Part shown: piece after piece, positions 17,606-28,564 of the stretch
Layout of the letters: each line of letters opens with the position of its first letter
How positions within the stretch are numbered: the first letter of the stretch is position 1
Assembly (NCBI RefSeq): GCF_000488275.1
Contig: NZ_KI530763.1
Span: 186,001 to 250,000, forward strand
From: Acinetobacter brisouii CIP 110357
Lineage (GTDB): Bacteria > Pseudomonadota > Gammaproteobacteria > Pseudomonadales > Moraxellaceae
Length of the DNA stretch: 64,000 bases
Reading direction: 5' to 3'
Position numbers and translations under genes: made by a program
Notes under the pieces: model-generated
Database searches by the model: none
What the model was told of the DNA's origin: nothing
The model's input: the letters and a program-made list of their open reading frames with translations, nothing else

Positions 17606-18526
17606 TTAGTGGTGCAGTGCCTTGAGTAATTCACCTGCACCTTGAGCCAGCAATTGCTGTGCTAATTGCACACCCAACTGCTCAGCTTGCTCCACAGTCC
17701 CTTCAAGGGTGGCTTTGAGCAGAACAGTACCATCCACACTACCAACACGGCCTTCAATATGCAGATGCTCGCCATCCAAGGTAGCAAAACCTGCGATTGG
17801 CACTTGGCATCCACCTTCCAAATACGCATTAAATGCCCGTTCAGCACGTACACAATATTGGGTTTCAGCATGTGCCAAAGGTGCAATCAAATCCAGAACT
17901 GCCTGATCCTGATCACGACATTCCAAGCCCAACGCCCCTTGTCCAACCGCAGGTAAACTCATGTCTGAGGCAACATGATGACGAATACGCTGCTCCAAGC
18001 CCAAACGCTTTAATCCTGCACTGGCTAAAATAATCGCATCGTACTGACCTTCATCGAGTTTTCCAAGACGAGTACCCACATTGCCGCGGAGATCTTTAAT
18101 CACCAAATCAGGACGTTGCTGCAAAATCTGGCACTTACGGCGCAGACTGGAAGTCCCCACCACTGCACCTTGTGGCAATTCATCAAAATGGGTGTAATGA
18201 TTGGAAACAAAAGCATCGAACGGGTTTTCACGCTCACAAATCACCGCCAGCGTTAAGCCTTCAGGCAGTTGCATTGGAACATCTTTCATGGAATGAACGG
18301 CAAGATCGGCACGCCCATCGAGCAAGGCACTTTCTAGTTCTTTGACAAATAGACCTTTTCCACCAATTTTTGCTAATGGCGTATCAAGGATTTTGTCCCC
18401 TTGAGTGACAAAAGTCACCAATTCTACGGTTAACTGAGGATGAAGCTGCTCAAGGCGACTTTTTATATGCTCGGCTTGCCAGAGTGCAAGAGGGCTTTGG
18501 CGAGTCGCAATTTTCAAAATATTCAT
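17606..18526 (-). CDS. hemC: Porphobilinogen deaminase (hydroxymethylbilane synthase)
   Basis: HemC joins four porphobilinogens into hydroxymethylbilane. The 306-residue protein has [13 protein letters not shown] at the start, HSMKDVP with the catalytic D82, [10 protein letters not shown] and [10 protein letters not shown]. The dipyrromethane-cofactor cysteine is C240 in [10 protein letters not shown]. The ATG at 18526 gives the family N-terminus; the in-frame ATG at 18559 adds an unconserved leader. It follows algR on the same strand, the algZ-algR-hemC-hemD order of Pseudomonas. Confidence 0.97.
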   Translation of the reverse strand: MNILKIATRQSPLALWQAEHIKSRLEQLHPQLTVELVTFVTQGDKILDTPLAKIGGKGLFVKELESALLDGRADLAVHSMKDVPMQLPEGLTLAVICERENPFDAFVSNHYTHFDELPQGAVVGTSSLRRKCQILQQRPDLVIKDLRGNVGTRLGKLDEGQYDAIILASAGLKRLGLEQRIRHHVASDMSLPAVGQGALGLECRDQDQAVLDLIAPLAHAETQYCVRAERAFNAYLEGGCQVPIAGFATLDGEHLHIEGRVGSVDGTVLLKATLEGTVEQAEQLGVQLAQQLLAQGAGELLKALHH

Positions 18527-18610
18527 AATGGATGAAGCCTGAGCATCGAGATGATGCACTAAACTTAACCTGATCTAATAAAAATGCAAGTCCCCAGCCC
18601 AAAAAACTGT

Positions 18611-19348
18611 TTAGAGTTGCTGTATCGACTCGCGAAGCTGAGGCAAATGTCGTCGGCTAATCACCAACCGCTCAGCGATATCGCGTAACCGCACCTGATA
18701 CTGTCCAGAACAAATACTTTCAATTCCATCTAAAAATTTGATGGATACCAAGGCATTGCGATGAATTCGAATAAACTGGTCAGCAAATTCCAGTTCCAGA
18801 TCTTTTAATGTTTCATCAATCAAAACACTGCCCTTTTGATGGCGAATGGTGACATATTTCTGATCTGCCAGAAAATAATACACCTGTTCAATCGGAATAA
18901 GTTCGACTCCCCGATGGGACTTTGCGGTAATGTGCTGACGCTGTTTTTGGGACATTTGACTGGATGATTGTTGAAACTGGCTGACTTGCGCTTGATTGGG
19001 TTTACAAACCTGATCCAGCACTTCACGCAATTCATTTTTGGCAATCGGTTTGAGTAAATAAGCTTGCGCCTGTGACTGAAATGCCTGTAAAGCATGCTGA
19101 TCATACGCTGTACAGAAAATGATGGCGGGCTTGATCTCAAGGTGTGCCAATTGACGGGCGCAACTTAATCCATCCATTTCAGGCATTTGAATATCGAGCA
19201 ATACCACATCAGGTTCATACTCAAGAACCAAATCGTAGACTTGCCCACCATGTTCAGCAGTTGCCACTACCTGATGCCCCAAATCGCTGACTAAACGCAC
19301 CAATCGCTCAACAGCTAACGGCTCATCATCACAAATTAAAATATCCAT
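18611..19348 (-). CDS. algR: LytTR response regulator AlgR
   Basis: In Pseudomonas AlgR controls alginate, twitching motility and other virulence traits. The 245-residue protein has a receiver domain with the acidic pair in ICDDEPLAVERLVRL, phospho-acceptor D52 (VVLLDIQMPEMDG), conserved T (FCTAYD) and K (LLKPIAKNEL). A C-terminal LytTR DNA-binding domain follows (about 140-240, with FIRIHRNALVS and VRLRDIAERLVISRRHLPQL). It lies between algZ and hemC. Acinetobacter makes no alginate, so pili or surface traits are the likelier outputs. Confidence 0.92.
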   Translation of the reverse strand: MDILICDDEPLAVERLVRLVSDLGHQVVATAEHGGQVYDLVLEYEPDVVLLDIQMPEMDGLSCARQLAHLEIKPAIIFCTAYDQHALQAFQSQAQAYLLKPIAKNELREVLDQVCKPNQAQVSQFQQSSSQMSQKQRQHITAKSHRGVELIPIEQVYYFLADQKYVTIRHQKGSVLIDETLKDLELEFADQFIRIHRNALVSIKFLDGIESICSGQYQVRLRDIAERLVISRRHLPQLRESIQQL

Positions 19349-19392
19349 ACGCGCTTTATATTCCCCGATCTGCTTTGTATGTCATCCGTTTG

Positions 19393-20535
19393 TTATTGAT
19401 ACGGATAGGTTAAGATTGTGGTAAAGATGCCCTGCCCTGCAAAACATTGAATATAGGCAGCATCGCCATAATAGGCACGTAGCCGTTGTTTAACATTTTC
19501 TAATGCAATGCCATTGCCTTGGCGTTGCCCTTGTTGTTCTTGTAAATATGGATTAGTAATCACAATATTGACTTGTCGGTTGAGAATCTCCACCAATAAA
19601 CTGATCTTACACGGACTGCTTATTTTTTCAACACCATGAAAAATACTATTTTCAAGTAAAGGTTGCAAACTCAGGACTGGAATTTGAATATATTGGAGTG
19701 ATTGAATGTCGGGTAAGCGCCAATCCATCTGCAAACGATCCCGCAGGCGAATCTGTTCAATCGCAATATATTGTCGGCAAATCTGTAGTTCTTCTGCCAA
19801 GCTAACCAGTTTGAGTTCCTGCAAACTCACCCGAAATAAACGTGATAGATTAATCAGCATCTCTTCTGCTTTATCGGGGTCAACTGCAATCAAGCTGACC
19901 ACACTGTTTAAGCTATTAAACAAGAAATGCGGCTGAATCCGCGCCTGCATAGCCTGAATCCGTGCCTGCAATTCGCTGTGTTGCTGCTTGATCCACTGAT
20001 CGCGGATGTACAAATAACGTAGAGAAAATGCCCCCATAAGTACGCCATAGCTGAGATGTAAGCCTGCATGATCAAATAACTGTTGCCAATCGCCAAGCTG
20101 TCGCCAGCCAAAATGCACCATCAACAGCAATGCATTTAAGAAAATCGTGGTCAGCAGTACTGTCCCCTGCAACAAAATAAATGCTAACGTGAATACAACA
20201 ACATGATTTAAATGAGTGAGTTTCGGCTGTATTTTCTGAATCACAACAATAAAAACCAGAATCACCCAATAAATGTAGAGCAAATATTGCAGCACATGCC
20301 CCCAGTTCATGGCTTGCCATGTCCCTGCTTCTGCCAGCATTAACACCACCGCCAAAATGCTACTGGCTGCAAATAATTCGATTAAGTGTTGCCAACGCCC
20401 TATTTTCGTAAAAAAATAGGCTGACTGATTGTTCAGCGCATCGCTACTCTGGGCTGAATGATGATCTTGAGCATCGGCAAGTTGCTGAGCTTTTGTTATA
20501 CTGCTTTTTATTTTACTGAGCCGCCATGACCACAT
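19393..20535 (-). CDS. algZ: LytS-type sensor histidine kinase AlgZ/FimS
   Basis: Membrane sensor partnered with AlgR. The 380-residue protein has four hydrophobic segments between about residues 52 and 170. A His_kinase-type phosphoacceptor box [20 protein letters not shown] carries H203. The ATPase part has [14 protein letters not shown] (N box) and a degenerate G box ([13 protein letters not shown]). The first ATG at 20535 overlaps the argH start by 10 bases in divergent orientation. The N-terminal 40 residues are polar and not obviously conserved, so translation may really start further in. Confidence 0.88.
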   Translation of the reverse strand: MWSWRLSKIKSSITKAQQLADAQDHHSAQSSDALNNQSAYFFTKIGRWQHLIELFAASSILAVVLMLAEAGTWQAMNWGHVLQYLLYIYWVILVFIVVIQKIQPKLTHLNHVVVFTLAFILLQGTVLLTTIFLNALLLMVHFGWRQLGDWQQLFDHAGLHLSYGVLMGAFSLRYLYIRDQWIKQQHSELQARIQAMQARIQPHFLFNSLNSVVSLIAVDPDKAEEMLINLSRLFRVSLQELKLVSLAEELQICRQYIAIEQIRLRDRLQMDWRLPDIQSLQYIQIPVLSLQPLLENSIFHGVEKISSPCKISLLVEILNRQVNIVITNPYLQEQQGQRQGNGIALENVKQRLRAYYGDAAYIQCFAGQGIFTTILTYPYQ

Positions 20536-21959
20536 CTTCTCATTCCTCTAATACTCCGCAAACCAATGAAACTTCAGGTATGTGGGGAGGTCGCTTTACC
20601 GAAGCTACTGATGCTTTTGTTGCTGAATTTACTGCATCTGTACAATTTGACCAACGTTTTTATCAACAAGATATCGCAGGTTCAATTGCACATGCCACCA
20701 TGCTTGCCAAAGTCGGTGTTCTGACTGAAGCTGAACGTGATGATATTATTCAAGGCTTGACTGAAATTCGTCAGGAAATTGAAGCAGGTACGTTCGAATG
20801 GCGTATTGATCTTGAAGATGTTCATATGAACATCGAATCACGTCTGACCAACCGCATCGGCATTACAGGTAAAAAACTGCATACAGGTCGTAGCCGTAAT
20901 GACCAAGTTGCAACTGACATCCGTTTATATGTACGTGACGAGATTGACGACATTCTCAAACTACTCGAACGCTTACAAAAAGGAATTTTGGGTTTAGCTG
21001 CCAAAAATACTGCCACTATTATGCCAGGCTTCACCCATTTACAAACTGCACAGCCTGTGACTTTTGGTCATCATCTGATGGCATGGTTTGAAATGCTGGT
21101 GCGTGACAGCGAACGTCTGATCGACTGCCGTAAGCGTGTTAACCGTATGCCACTTGGTTCTGCTGCACTTGCAGGCACAACTTACCCAATTGACCGTGCT
21201 TATACAGCCGAGTTGTTAGGTTTTGAAGCCGTTAGCGAAAACTCACTCGATGCAGTTTCTGACCGTGATTTCGGTATTGAATTCAATGCCGCTGCGTCTT
21301 TAATTATGATGCACTTGTCACGTATGTCTGAAGAAATGATTTTGTGGACATCGGCACAGTTCAAGTTTGTGAACATTCCTGACCGCTTCTGCACAGGGTC
21401 ATCAATCATGCCACAAAAGAAAAACCCAGACGTTCCTGAGTTAATTCGTGGTAAAACAGGTCGCGTGTATGGTGACCTCATGAGCCTGTTAACCCTCATG
21501 AAAGGTCAACCGTTAGCTTATAATAAAGACAACCAAGAAGACAAAGAGCCATTGTTTGATGCGATTGATACCGTTCGTGGTTCACTCATGGCATTTGCCG
21601 ACATGATTCCTGCACTGGTTCCAAACATCGAAGTGATGCGTGAAGCTGCACTACGTGGTTTCTCAACCGCAACGGACTTGGCGGATTATTTGGTGAAAAA
21701 AGGCGTGGCATTCCGTGACGCGCATGAAATTGTGGGTAAAGCAGTTGCTCTTGGCGTACAGGAATCGAAAGATTTGTCTGAACTCAGCCTTGAACAATTA
21801 CAACAGTTCTCTGACCTGATCAGTGAAGATGTATTTGAAAAAGCATTAACCCTTGAGGCTTCTGTCAGCGCGCGTAACCACATCGGTGGTACTGCCCCTG
21901 TACAGGTTGCTGCAGCAATTGAGCGTGCGCATGCACGTTTAGCTAAACTTTACGCTTAA
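20526..21959 (+). CDS. argH: Argininosuccinate lyase
   Basis: ArgH splits argininosuccinate into arginine and fumarate, the last step of arginine synthesis. The 477-residue protein has [13 protein letters not shown] near the start, [13 protein letters not shown] and the fumarase-superfamily signature [16 protein letters not shown] at residues 291-306. Compared with enteric ArgH it has about 18 extra N-terminal residues. Translation from the ATG at 20580 (MWGGRF) is an alternative. It is divergent from algZ and followed 13 bases later by yggX. Confidence 0.97.
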   Translation: MTTSSHSSNTPQTNETSGMWGGRFTEATDAFVAEFTASVQFDQRFYQQDIAGSIAHATMLAKVGVLTEAERDDIIQGLTEIRQEIEAGTFEWRIDLEDVHMNIESRLTNRIGITGKKLHTGRSRNDQVATDIRLYVRDEIDDILKLLERLQKGILGLAAKNTATIMPGFTHLQTAQPVTFGHHLMAWFEMLVRDSERLIDCRKRVNRMPLGSAALAGTTYPIDRAYTAELLGFEAVSENSLDAVSDRDFGIEFNAAASLIMMHLSRMSEEMILWTSAQFKFVNIPDRFCTGSSIMPQKKNPDVPELIRGKTGRVYGDLMSLLTLMKGQPLAYNKDNQEDKEPLFDAIDTVRGSLMAFADMIPALVPNIEVMREAALRGFSTATDLADYLVKKGVAFRDAHEIVGKAVALGVQESKDLSELSLEQLQQFSDLISEDVFEKALTLEASVSARNHIGGTAPVQVAAAIERAHARLAKLYA

Positions 21960-21972
21960 GGATCAATAAGAT

Positions 21973-22245
21973 ATGACTCGACAAGTCTTTTGCCGTAAAT
22001 ATCAGACCGAGATGGAAGGCTTGGACTTTGCACCATTTCCTGGTGCCAAAGGACAAGAACTGTTTGAAACAGTCTCGAAACAGGCATGGCAAGAATGGTT
22101 AAAACACCAAACCACTCTGATCAATGAAAAACGCTTAAATGTGTTTGAAGCAGAGGCGAAAAAGTTTCTGGAAGAACAGCGTGAAAAATTCTTGAGTAAT
22201 GATGAAAGCGTAGAGAAAGCGGAAGGCTGGACTGCTGAGAAATAA
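21973..22245 (+). CDS. yggX: Fe(II)-trafficking/oxidative damage protection protein YggX
   Basis: YggX is a small cytosolic protein that protects iron-sulfur proteins from oxidative damage. The 90-residue product starts [27 protein letters not shown] (C7 is the conserved cysteine). It contains [19 protein letters not shown] and a helical C-terminus that fits the family length. Directly downstream of argH and followed by a strong terminator. Confidence 0.95.
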   Translation: MTRQVFCRKYQTEMEGLDFAPFPGAKGQELFETVSKQAWQEWLKHQTTLINEKRLNVFEAEAKKFLEEQREKFLSNDESVEKAEGWTAEK

Positions 22246-22293
22246 TGATTTTTTCTGTTGATAAAATCTAGCTTGGTATAAAACCGACTGTAA

Positions 22294-22320
22294 AAAAGCA
22301 ACGGCTCATCCGTTGCTTTT
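22294..22320 (+). terminator. Terminator of argH-yggX
   Basis: AAAAGCAACGG pairs with CCGTTGCTTTT (11 bp, loop CTCAT) and runs on into TTTTTTT. Confidence 0.92.
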
Positions 22321-22391
22321 TTTATTTCAACAAAACTTACATGCCGCTTACAAACAGGCATACAAAATAACAAGACCTCACAGGACTACAC

Positions 22392-22420
22392 ATGATTATT
22401 GCTTAGGCTCTGGTTATAAT
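22392..22420 (+). promoter_or_regulatory. Promoter of the candidate small RNA
   Basis: A perfect TATAAT stands at 22415-22420. A weak -35 (ATGATT, 22392-22397) lies 17 bases upstream. Transcription would start near the A at 22427. It lies after the yggX terminator, so it defines an independent unit. Confidence 0.6.
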
Positions 22421-22426
22421 TGCCTC

Positions 22427-22510
22427 ATTAAGACAGAGTTTGTTCTTGATTAATCCGACCGATACTCCTTTTATAAATCCCAGATCACCCCCAACTCTGG
22501 GATTTTTTTT
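22427..22510 (+). ncRNA. Candidate Hfq-type small RNA, about 84 nt
   Basis: Between the yggX terminator and phoU lies a complete small transcription unit without an ORF: TATAAT promoter, short body and a strong intrinsic terminator. The body can fold a 5' stem (ATTAAGA 22427-22433 with TCTT..TTAAT 22444-22453, two-base bulge). An open stretch follows with CTCCTTTTA (22465-22473), complementary to a Shine-Dalgarno sequence. Then comes a 10-bp stem AAATCCCAGA/TCTGGGATTT with a C-rich 11-base loop and eight T. This is the layout of a trans-acting sRNA. I do not recognise it as 6S, tmRNA, RNase P or Aar. Confidence 0.6.
22475..22510 (+). terminator. Intrinsic terminator of the candidate sRNA
   Basis: 10-bp stem AAATCCCAGA (22475-22484)/TCTGGGATTT (22496-22505), 11-base loop TCACCCCCAAC, T-run 22503-22510. 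Confidence 0.85.
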
Positions 22511-22537
22511 GTCTTGAATTTGAATCATTCATAAAAA

Positions 22538-22561
22538 AAGGGCGAAATTACTTCGCCCTTT
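22538..22561 (-). terminator. Terminator of phoU
   Basis: AAAGGGCGAA pairs with TTCGCCCTTT (10 bp, loop ATTA). On the minus strand it is followed by TTTT. It lies about 24 bases after the phoU stop and faces the sRNA terminator. Confidence 0.88.
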
Positions 22562-22584
22562 CAAAAATATAAGTGTCAGCTACA

Positions 22585-23307
22585 TTAGCGACTGTGTACC
22601 CGTTGTTCAATTTCATCTACGCTGGTGTGACGAACATCTAGACCTTTAACAATATAAATCACCTGTTCAGCAATATTACGCGCATGGTCCCCTACCCGTT
22701 CCAAAGAACGTAGTACCCAGAGAACATTCAATACACGCGAAATATAGCGTGGATCTTCAATCATATACGTCATGAGCGTGCGTGTTGCAGACTGGTATTC
22801 ACGGTCAATATCGACATCGGCACGCAGTACTTCTAAAGCTTGATCGGCATCAAGGCGTGCAAAAGCATCCAGTGCCTCATGGATCATGACACGGACTTGG
22901 TTACCAATATGACGGGTTTCCATAAAGCCACGTGGTGAACCACCTTCTTCACATAAAGTTTGTGCAATATTGGCAATTTTTAAGGCTTCATCCCCAATAC
23001 GCTCCATATCCGTATTGGCTTTGCTCATCGCAATAACCATACGCAAATCAATTGCGGCAGGGTGACGACGCGCCAAAATCAAGGTTAAGCCTTCATCAAT
23101 TTCCAGCTCAAGGCGATTTACATTTTTTTCTTGGTACTGAACATCAAGTGACATATTTACGTCAGTATCGAGCAGTGCATGAATAGCATTGGTCACTTGC
23201 TGTTCGACTATCCCTCCCATTGCCATAAATTTAGCATTCACTTCTTGTAAATCTTCATTAAATTGTGAAGAAATATGATGTGCTAAGACTGGATTTTTTA
23301 GGGTCAA
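22585..23307 (-). CDS. phoU: Phosphate signalling protein PhoU
   Basis: PhoU links the Pst phosphate transporter to the PhoR kinase and keeps the Pho regulon off in high phosphate. The 240-residue all-helical protein has both PhoU repeats: FMAMGGIVEQQVTNAIHALL with the metal-binding ERIGDEALKIANI, and the second copy ERVGDHARNIAEQVIYIV. The start is a TTG at 23307 with GGAG 7 bases upstream. The next ATG would remove the conserved HHISSQFNEDLQEVN helix. Here it is monocistronic, away from pstSCAB, with its own Pho box. Confidence 0.96.
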   Translation of the reverse strand: MTLKNPVLAHHISSQFNEDLQEVNAKFMAMGGIVEQQVTNAIHALLDTDVNMSLDVQYQEKNVNRLELEIDEGLTLILARRHPAAIDLRMVIAMSKANTDMERIGDEALKIANIAQTLCEEGGSPRGFMETRHIGNQVRVMIHEALDAFARLDADQALEVLRADVDIDREYQSATRTLMTYMIEDPRYISRVLNVLWVLRSLERVGDHARNIAEQVIYIVKGLDVRHTSVDEIEQRVHSR

Positions 23308-23614
23308 GAGAGATCTCCAAAATCGAGAAATGAATTTTTTTATTTAAACATAATTCACATGACGGTTTGATGACAAAACCAACAATTTAATACGGTGGTG
23401 ATTTTTTGATTTTCAATATCTTATTCTTGAAATTCTCAAAAATCATGGAATTTTACAGAGTATGGACATATTTCGTTTTTCTTTGACACTTCACTAAATT
23501 TGTTAACCAAAATTTGCAACATTACAACAGCTTTCTTTGCATGCTTACTTTAAAAATATCATCCATAAATTCGCAATGTTAGCAATTGACGATTTAAATT
23601 TTTGAGGTTGATTT
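23308..23614. other. 307-bp divergent regulatory gap phoU / lipoprotein gene
   Basis: AT-rich and without a gene. It contains the Pho box described separately and, for the plus-strand gene, a perfect -35-like TTGACA at 23483-23488. No convincing -10 lies at the right distance. Confidence 0.6.
23359..23376 (-). promoter_or_regulatory. Pho box upstream of phoU
   Basis: On the minus strand TTGTCAT-CAAA-CCGTCAT matches the PhoB site (two CTGTCAT repeats with 4 bases between), with 6 of 7 bases right in each half. It ends 51 bases before the phoU TTG. This is where a site replacing the -35 box would be expected. Confidence 0.7.
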
Positions 23615-24709
23615 ATGCCAGTTAAACTAGGGCGTTCCATGCTAATGCTCGTACTCTTGATAGCAGGCTGCCATCAACCTCCCAATGAACAACATCAGGA
23701 AGAATCTCAACGACACGGAATACAAAAAACCGTCATTTCTTTGTGTAGCTTGCTGAGTCAGCAAATGCAGAACATCACCAATACCAGCTCAGTGCAAGAT
23801 CTGCGGTATGTTAATCAACGATTGGAGCAATGTTTACCGCAGCTTTCAATGAGTGAGCGCCAACAGTTACTCTATGCATCAACGAGTATGTATCAGCGCT
23901 TTCTCGCCAGCGACCGCACGACAGAGCAACAGCGTGCTTTTGATCAATACGCGATGAGTGACAATACATACAACACCAGTTATTTATCTGAGTTTTCACC
24001 ACGCGACCGCTATTTACTACAGCATCAGGGCAATGCAGCCTATTATGAGGTGTATGATTCTGGCGATACGGGAATTATGTATCGCCGTCAGCCCAAATAT
24101 TTGCTGCATATTTTTGCGCCTTACCTCCCCAAAGCCGAGCAGATTTTTATTGAAACACTGGCAGCACAAAATGAATTTCCAGTCTTGTCTGGCAATGGTT
24201 TTAATATCTCATGGGCTGAAATTTCCAAACGCGCATTATTTTGGCAAAACTATGCCCAGACCTACCCTGACAGCACTTTGATTGATGATGCGCAACGCCT
24301 GAAATTCAGATACACCCAGTTTCTCTTTCACGGGGTAAGTAATATGCCCGTGTCTAGCAATTATGTCGGTGAGGACAGTATCTATCCAGAAGCGCTCGAA
24401 GAAATTAAGTATTTAGCGGCGAAAGATCGCTCTGAGCTAGGACAACAGGCAAAAAAATTCCTGCATTTTATTCAAATTTCCCCAAAAAACCGAGATGAGA
24501 GTATTCCGATTGAACTCAGCCCAAGTGAGCAGCGTTCACAGCGAAGTGAGACAATCAAAGCCATAAAACAGCTCGATCATTACATGGGGCTGTATGATCC
24601 GCTGGCGTTAGACAGCACCCATATTAATCGGGATTGTTTAAGTGATTCTATTTGTATTACCCATGCAGGTAAGGTGGCAAACAGCCTTGTGAGTAAACAG
24701 CAATTTTAA
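23615..24709 (+). CDS. Lipoprotein of unknown function
   Basis: The 364-residue product is not recognised. It has a lipoprotein signal (hydrophobic MLMLVLLIAG, lipobox IAGC, C19), so it should be membrane-anchored, facing the periplasm. The mature part is soluble and mixed in charge, rich in Tyr and Gln, with no repeated motif or catalytic signature I can name. ALFWQNYAQTYPDSTLIDDA and DRSELGQQAKKFLHFIQ resemble helical TPR-like stretches. Shine-Dalgarno GAGG precedes the ATG. It is divergent from phoU, which suggests but does not prove a phosphate link. A cysteine pair near the C-terminus (NRDCLSDSICITH) could form a disulfide. Confidence 0.85.
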   Translation: MPVKLGRSMLMLVLLIAGCHQPPNEQHQEESQRHGIQKTVISLCSLLSQQMQNITNTSSVQDLRYVNQRLEQCLPQLSMSERQQLLYASTSMYQRFLASDRTTEQQRAFDQYAMSDNTYNTSYLSEFSPRDRYLLQHQGNAAYYEVYDSGDTGIMYRRQPKYLLHIFAPYLPKAEQIFIETLAAQNEFPVLSGNGFNISWAEISKRALFWQNYAQTYPDSTLIDDAQRLKFRYTQFLFHGVSNMPVSSNYVGEDSIYPEALEEIKYLAAKDRSELGQQAKKFLHFIQISPKNRDESIPIELSPSEQRSQRSETIKAIKQLDHYMGLYDPLALDSTHINRDCLSDSICITHAGKVANSLVSKQQF

Positions 24710-24785
24710 GACGATTGCCGTAAAAACAGCCTATTCATGCTATCTTAGGCGATTATTCTGGCTTTATTTTCTCACTATCCAAACC

Positions 24786-25661
24786 ATGACTTCTAGCTCC
24801 TCCGATATATTGAAAGCAATTGGCTTTTTGATTATTTCTGCCTTTTTATTTTCGATTATGGGAGTTTGTATTCGCTATGCCTCACATACTGTAGACAACG
24901 CGACTATTGTGTTTTTCCGCAATTTTATCGGGTTATTTATTTTCATCCCGATGCTTTTACAAAAAGGGCCACAGTTTTTTAAAACTACAAAATTGTGGAT
25001 GCATTTGTGGCGTAGCATTGTCGGATTATCTGCAATGTATGGCTTTTTCTACGCGATTGCCCATCTTAAGCTTTCCAATGCCATGGTGTTTACCTATTCT
25101 TCCCCGATTTTTATTCCCTTGATTGCATGGTTATTTTTAAAAGAACGCATTACCAAACCCATGCTGGTAGCGGCACTGATTGGTTTAACAGGCGTCCTGT
25201 GTGTTGCCAAACCCGACTCAGGTATGTTTAACAGTATTTCACTGATTGGACTAATCGCCAGTTTTCTGGCAGCGATGGCTTTTGTCACAGTACGGGCACT
25301 GACCAATACTGAACCTGCGGAGCGGATTGTGTTTTATTTTTGCGCTTTTGGTTCGCTGGTGTCTGCCATTCCAATGTTTTGGCTGATTCGCCCTTATCAC
25401 TGGCATGAACTGGCATTTTTAATTAGTGCAGGTTTATTGGCCAATATCAGTCAGATTTTTATGTCCAAAGCCTACAGCTTGGCACCTGCGGGGCAAATTG
25501 GGCCTGTCAACTACATGGCGATTATTTTTGCAGGCGTTTGGGGATATATCTTTTGGCAAGAATTGCCTGACTCTGTCAGCTTAATTGGTTTTACCCTGAT
25601 TTTTGCTTCAATTTTACTGTGCAATCCTGCGCTACTTGCCAAATTAAAACCTAAAAAATAA
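24786..25661 (+). CDS. EamA/DMT-family transporter
   Basis: Ten-helix inner-membrane transporter of the drug/metabolite superfamily, 291 residues. Two EamA halves are visible: residues 8-140 (GFLIISAFLFSIMGVCIRYA, NAMVFTYSSPIFIPLIAWLFLKERIT) and 150-285 (ending with PAGQIGPVNYMAIIFAGVWGYIFW). The basic tail KLKPKK lies in the cytoplasm. The substrate cannot be told from sequence. It stands alone between the unknown lipoprotein and thiC. Confidence 0.9.
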   Translation: MTSSSSDILKAIGFLIISAFLFSIMGVCIRYASHTVDNATIVFFRNFIGLFIFIPMLLQKGPQFFKTTKLWMHLWRSIVGLSAMYGFFYAIAHLKLSNAMVFTYSSPIFIPLIAWLFLKERITKPMLVAALIGLTGVLCVAKPDSGMFNSISLIGLIASFLAAMAFVTVRALTNTEPAERIVFYFCAFGSLVSAIPMFWLIRPYHWHELAFLISAGLLANISQIFMSKAYSLAPAGQIGPVNYMAIIFAGVWGYIFWQELPDSVSLIGFTLIFASILLCNPALLAKLKPKK

Positions 25662-25748
25662 TGATAAATCTGTCTGTTAACAATCAGAGCCTCGTAAAAA
25701 TCTTGCAGGGTCTTTTTTCTACATAAAAACATGCTAAGCTGTTGCCAT

Positions 25749-27854
<2,106 letters not shown>

Positions 27855-27872
27855 TTTTCCAATAAAAAAGAG

Positions 27873-27900
27873 TTGCCTTAATTCATAGCTCAGTTAGGAT
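27873..27900 (+). promoter_or_regulatory. Possible nudF promoter inside the thiC terminator region
   Basis: TTGCCT (27873-27878) and TAGGAT (27895-27900) with a 16-base spacer. The start of transcription would be at about 27907, inside the loop of the thiC terminator, so that a message begun here cannot form that hairpin. Confidence 0.4.
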
Positions 27901-27926
27901 GAAATGAAATATTTCATCCTAATTTT
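27894..27926 (+). terminator. Terminator of thiC
   Basis: TTAGGATGAAAT pairs perfectly with ATTTCATCCTAA (12 bp, loop GAAAT), followed by TTTT. The nudF start codon lies only 4 bases after the T-run. Confidence 0.8.
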
Positions 27927-27930
27927 GCTT

Positions 27931-28539
27931 ATGAATATCGTTGAGCATGCAAGCTATAACAAACAAGATGTTGAAGTGACTTCGCGCGAAACATTATTTA
28001 AAGGTTTCTTGCAAGTTGAAAAAGTCAGCTTACGTCATCGCCTATTTAAAAACATAGGCTATACCTCTGTTTTACAACGTGAATTAATTCACAGACCAGA
28101 AGCAGCAGGTGTACTCATTTACAATGATCAGCAACAACGCTTTGCCCTGATTGAGCAATTCCGTGTTGGCGCACTCGATGATCAGCAATCACCATGGCAA
28201 CTGGAAATTATTGCAGGCGTCCTCGATGGGGATGAATCACCAGAAACCTGTATTTGCCGTGAAAGCCTAGAAGAGTCAGGTTGTCAGCTTGACCAACTCC
28301 AGCATTTATTCAGTTTTTACCCATCCGCAGGCGCATGTTCCGAGTTATTTCATCTGTATGCTGCACAAGCAGACTTGCCTGAACAGGGTGGAATTTTTGG
28401 GGTCGCCGACGAAGGCGAAAATATTCAATTACATCTTTTTGATTATGCTGACCTGTCCCGATTGCTGACGAGTGGACGACTTGCCAATGCGCCTGTAATT
28501 ATGGCGTTGCAATGGTTACAGCAACATCTTCAAAAATAA
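27931..28539 (+). CDS. nudF: ADP-ribose pyrophosphatase (Nudix)
   Basis: NudF hydrolyses ADP-ribose to AMP and ribose 5-phosphate. The 202-residue protein has a complete Nudix box, GVLDGDESPETCICRESLEE followed by SG (GX5EX7REUXEEXGU pattern). Downstream, YPSAGACSELFHLYAA fits NudF. The ATG at 27931 was chosen. The ATG at 27904 has a better-looking AGGA, but both lie inside the thiC terminator hairpin. cpdA follows directly, the same neighbour as in E. coli. Confidence 0.92.
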   Translation: MNIVEHASYNKQDVEVTSRETLFKGFLQVEKVSLRHRLFKNIGYTSVLQRELIHRPEAAGVLIYNDQQQRFALIEQFRVGALDDQQSPWQLEIIAGVLDGDESPETCICRESLEESGCQLDQLQHLFSFYPSAGACSELFHLYAAQADLPEQGGIFGVADEGENIQLHLFDYADLSRLLTSGRLANAPVIMALQWLQQHLQK

Positions 28540-28564
28540 ATGGCACTCAAGTGTGATAGATGCG

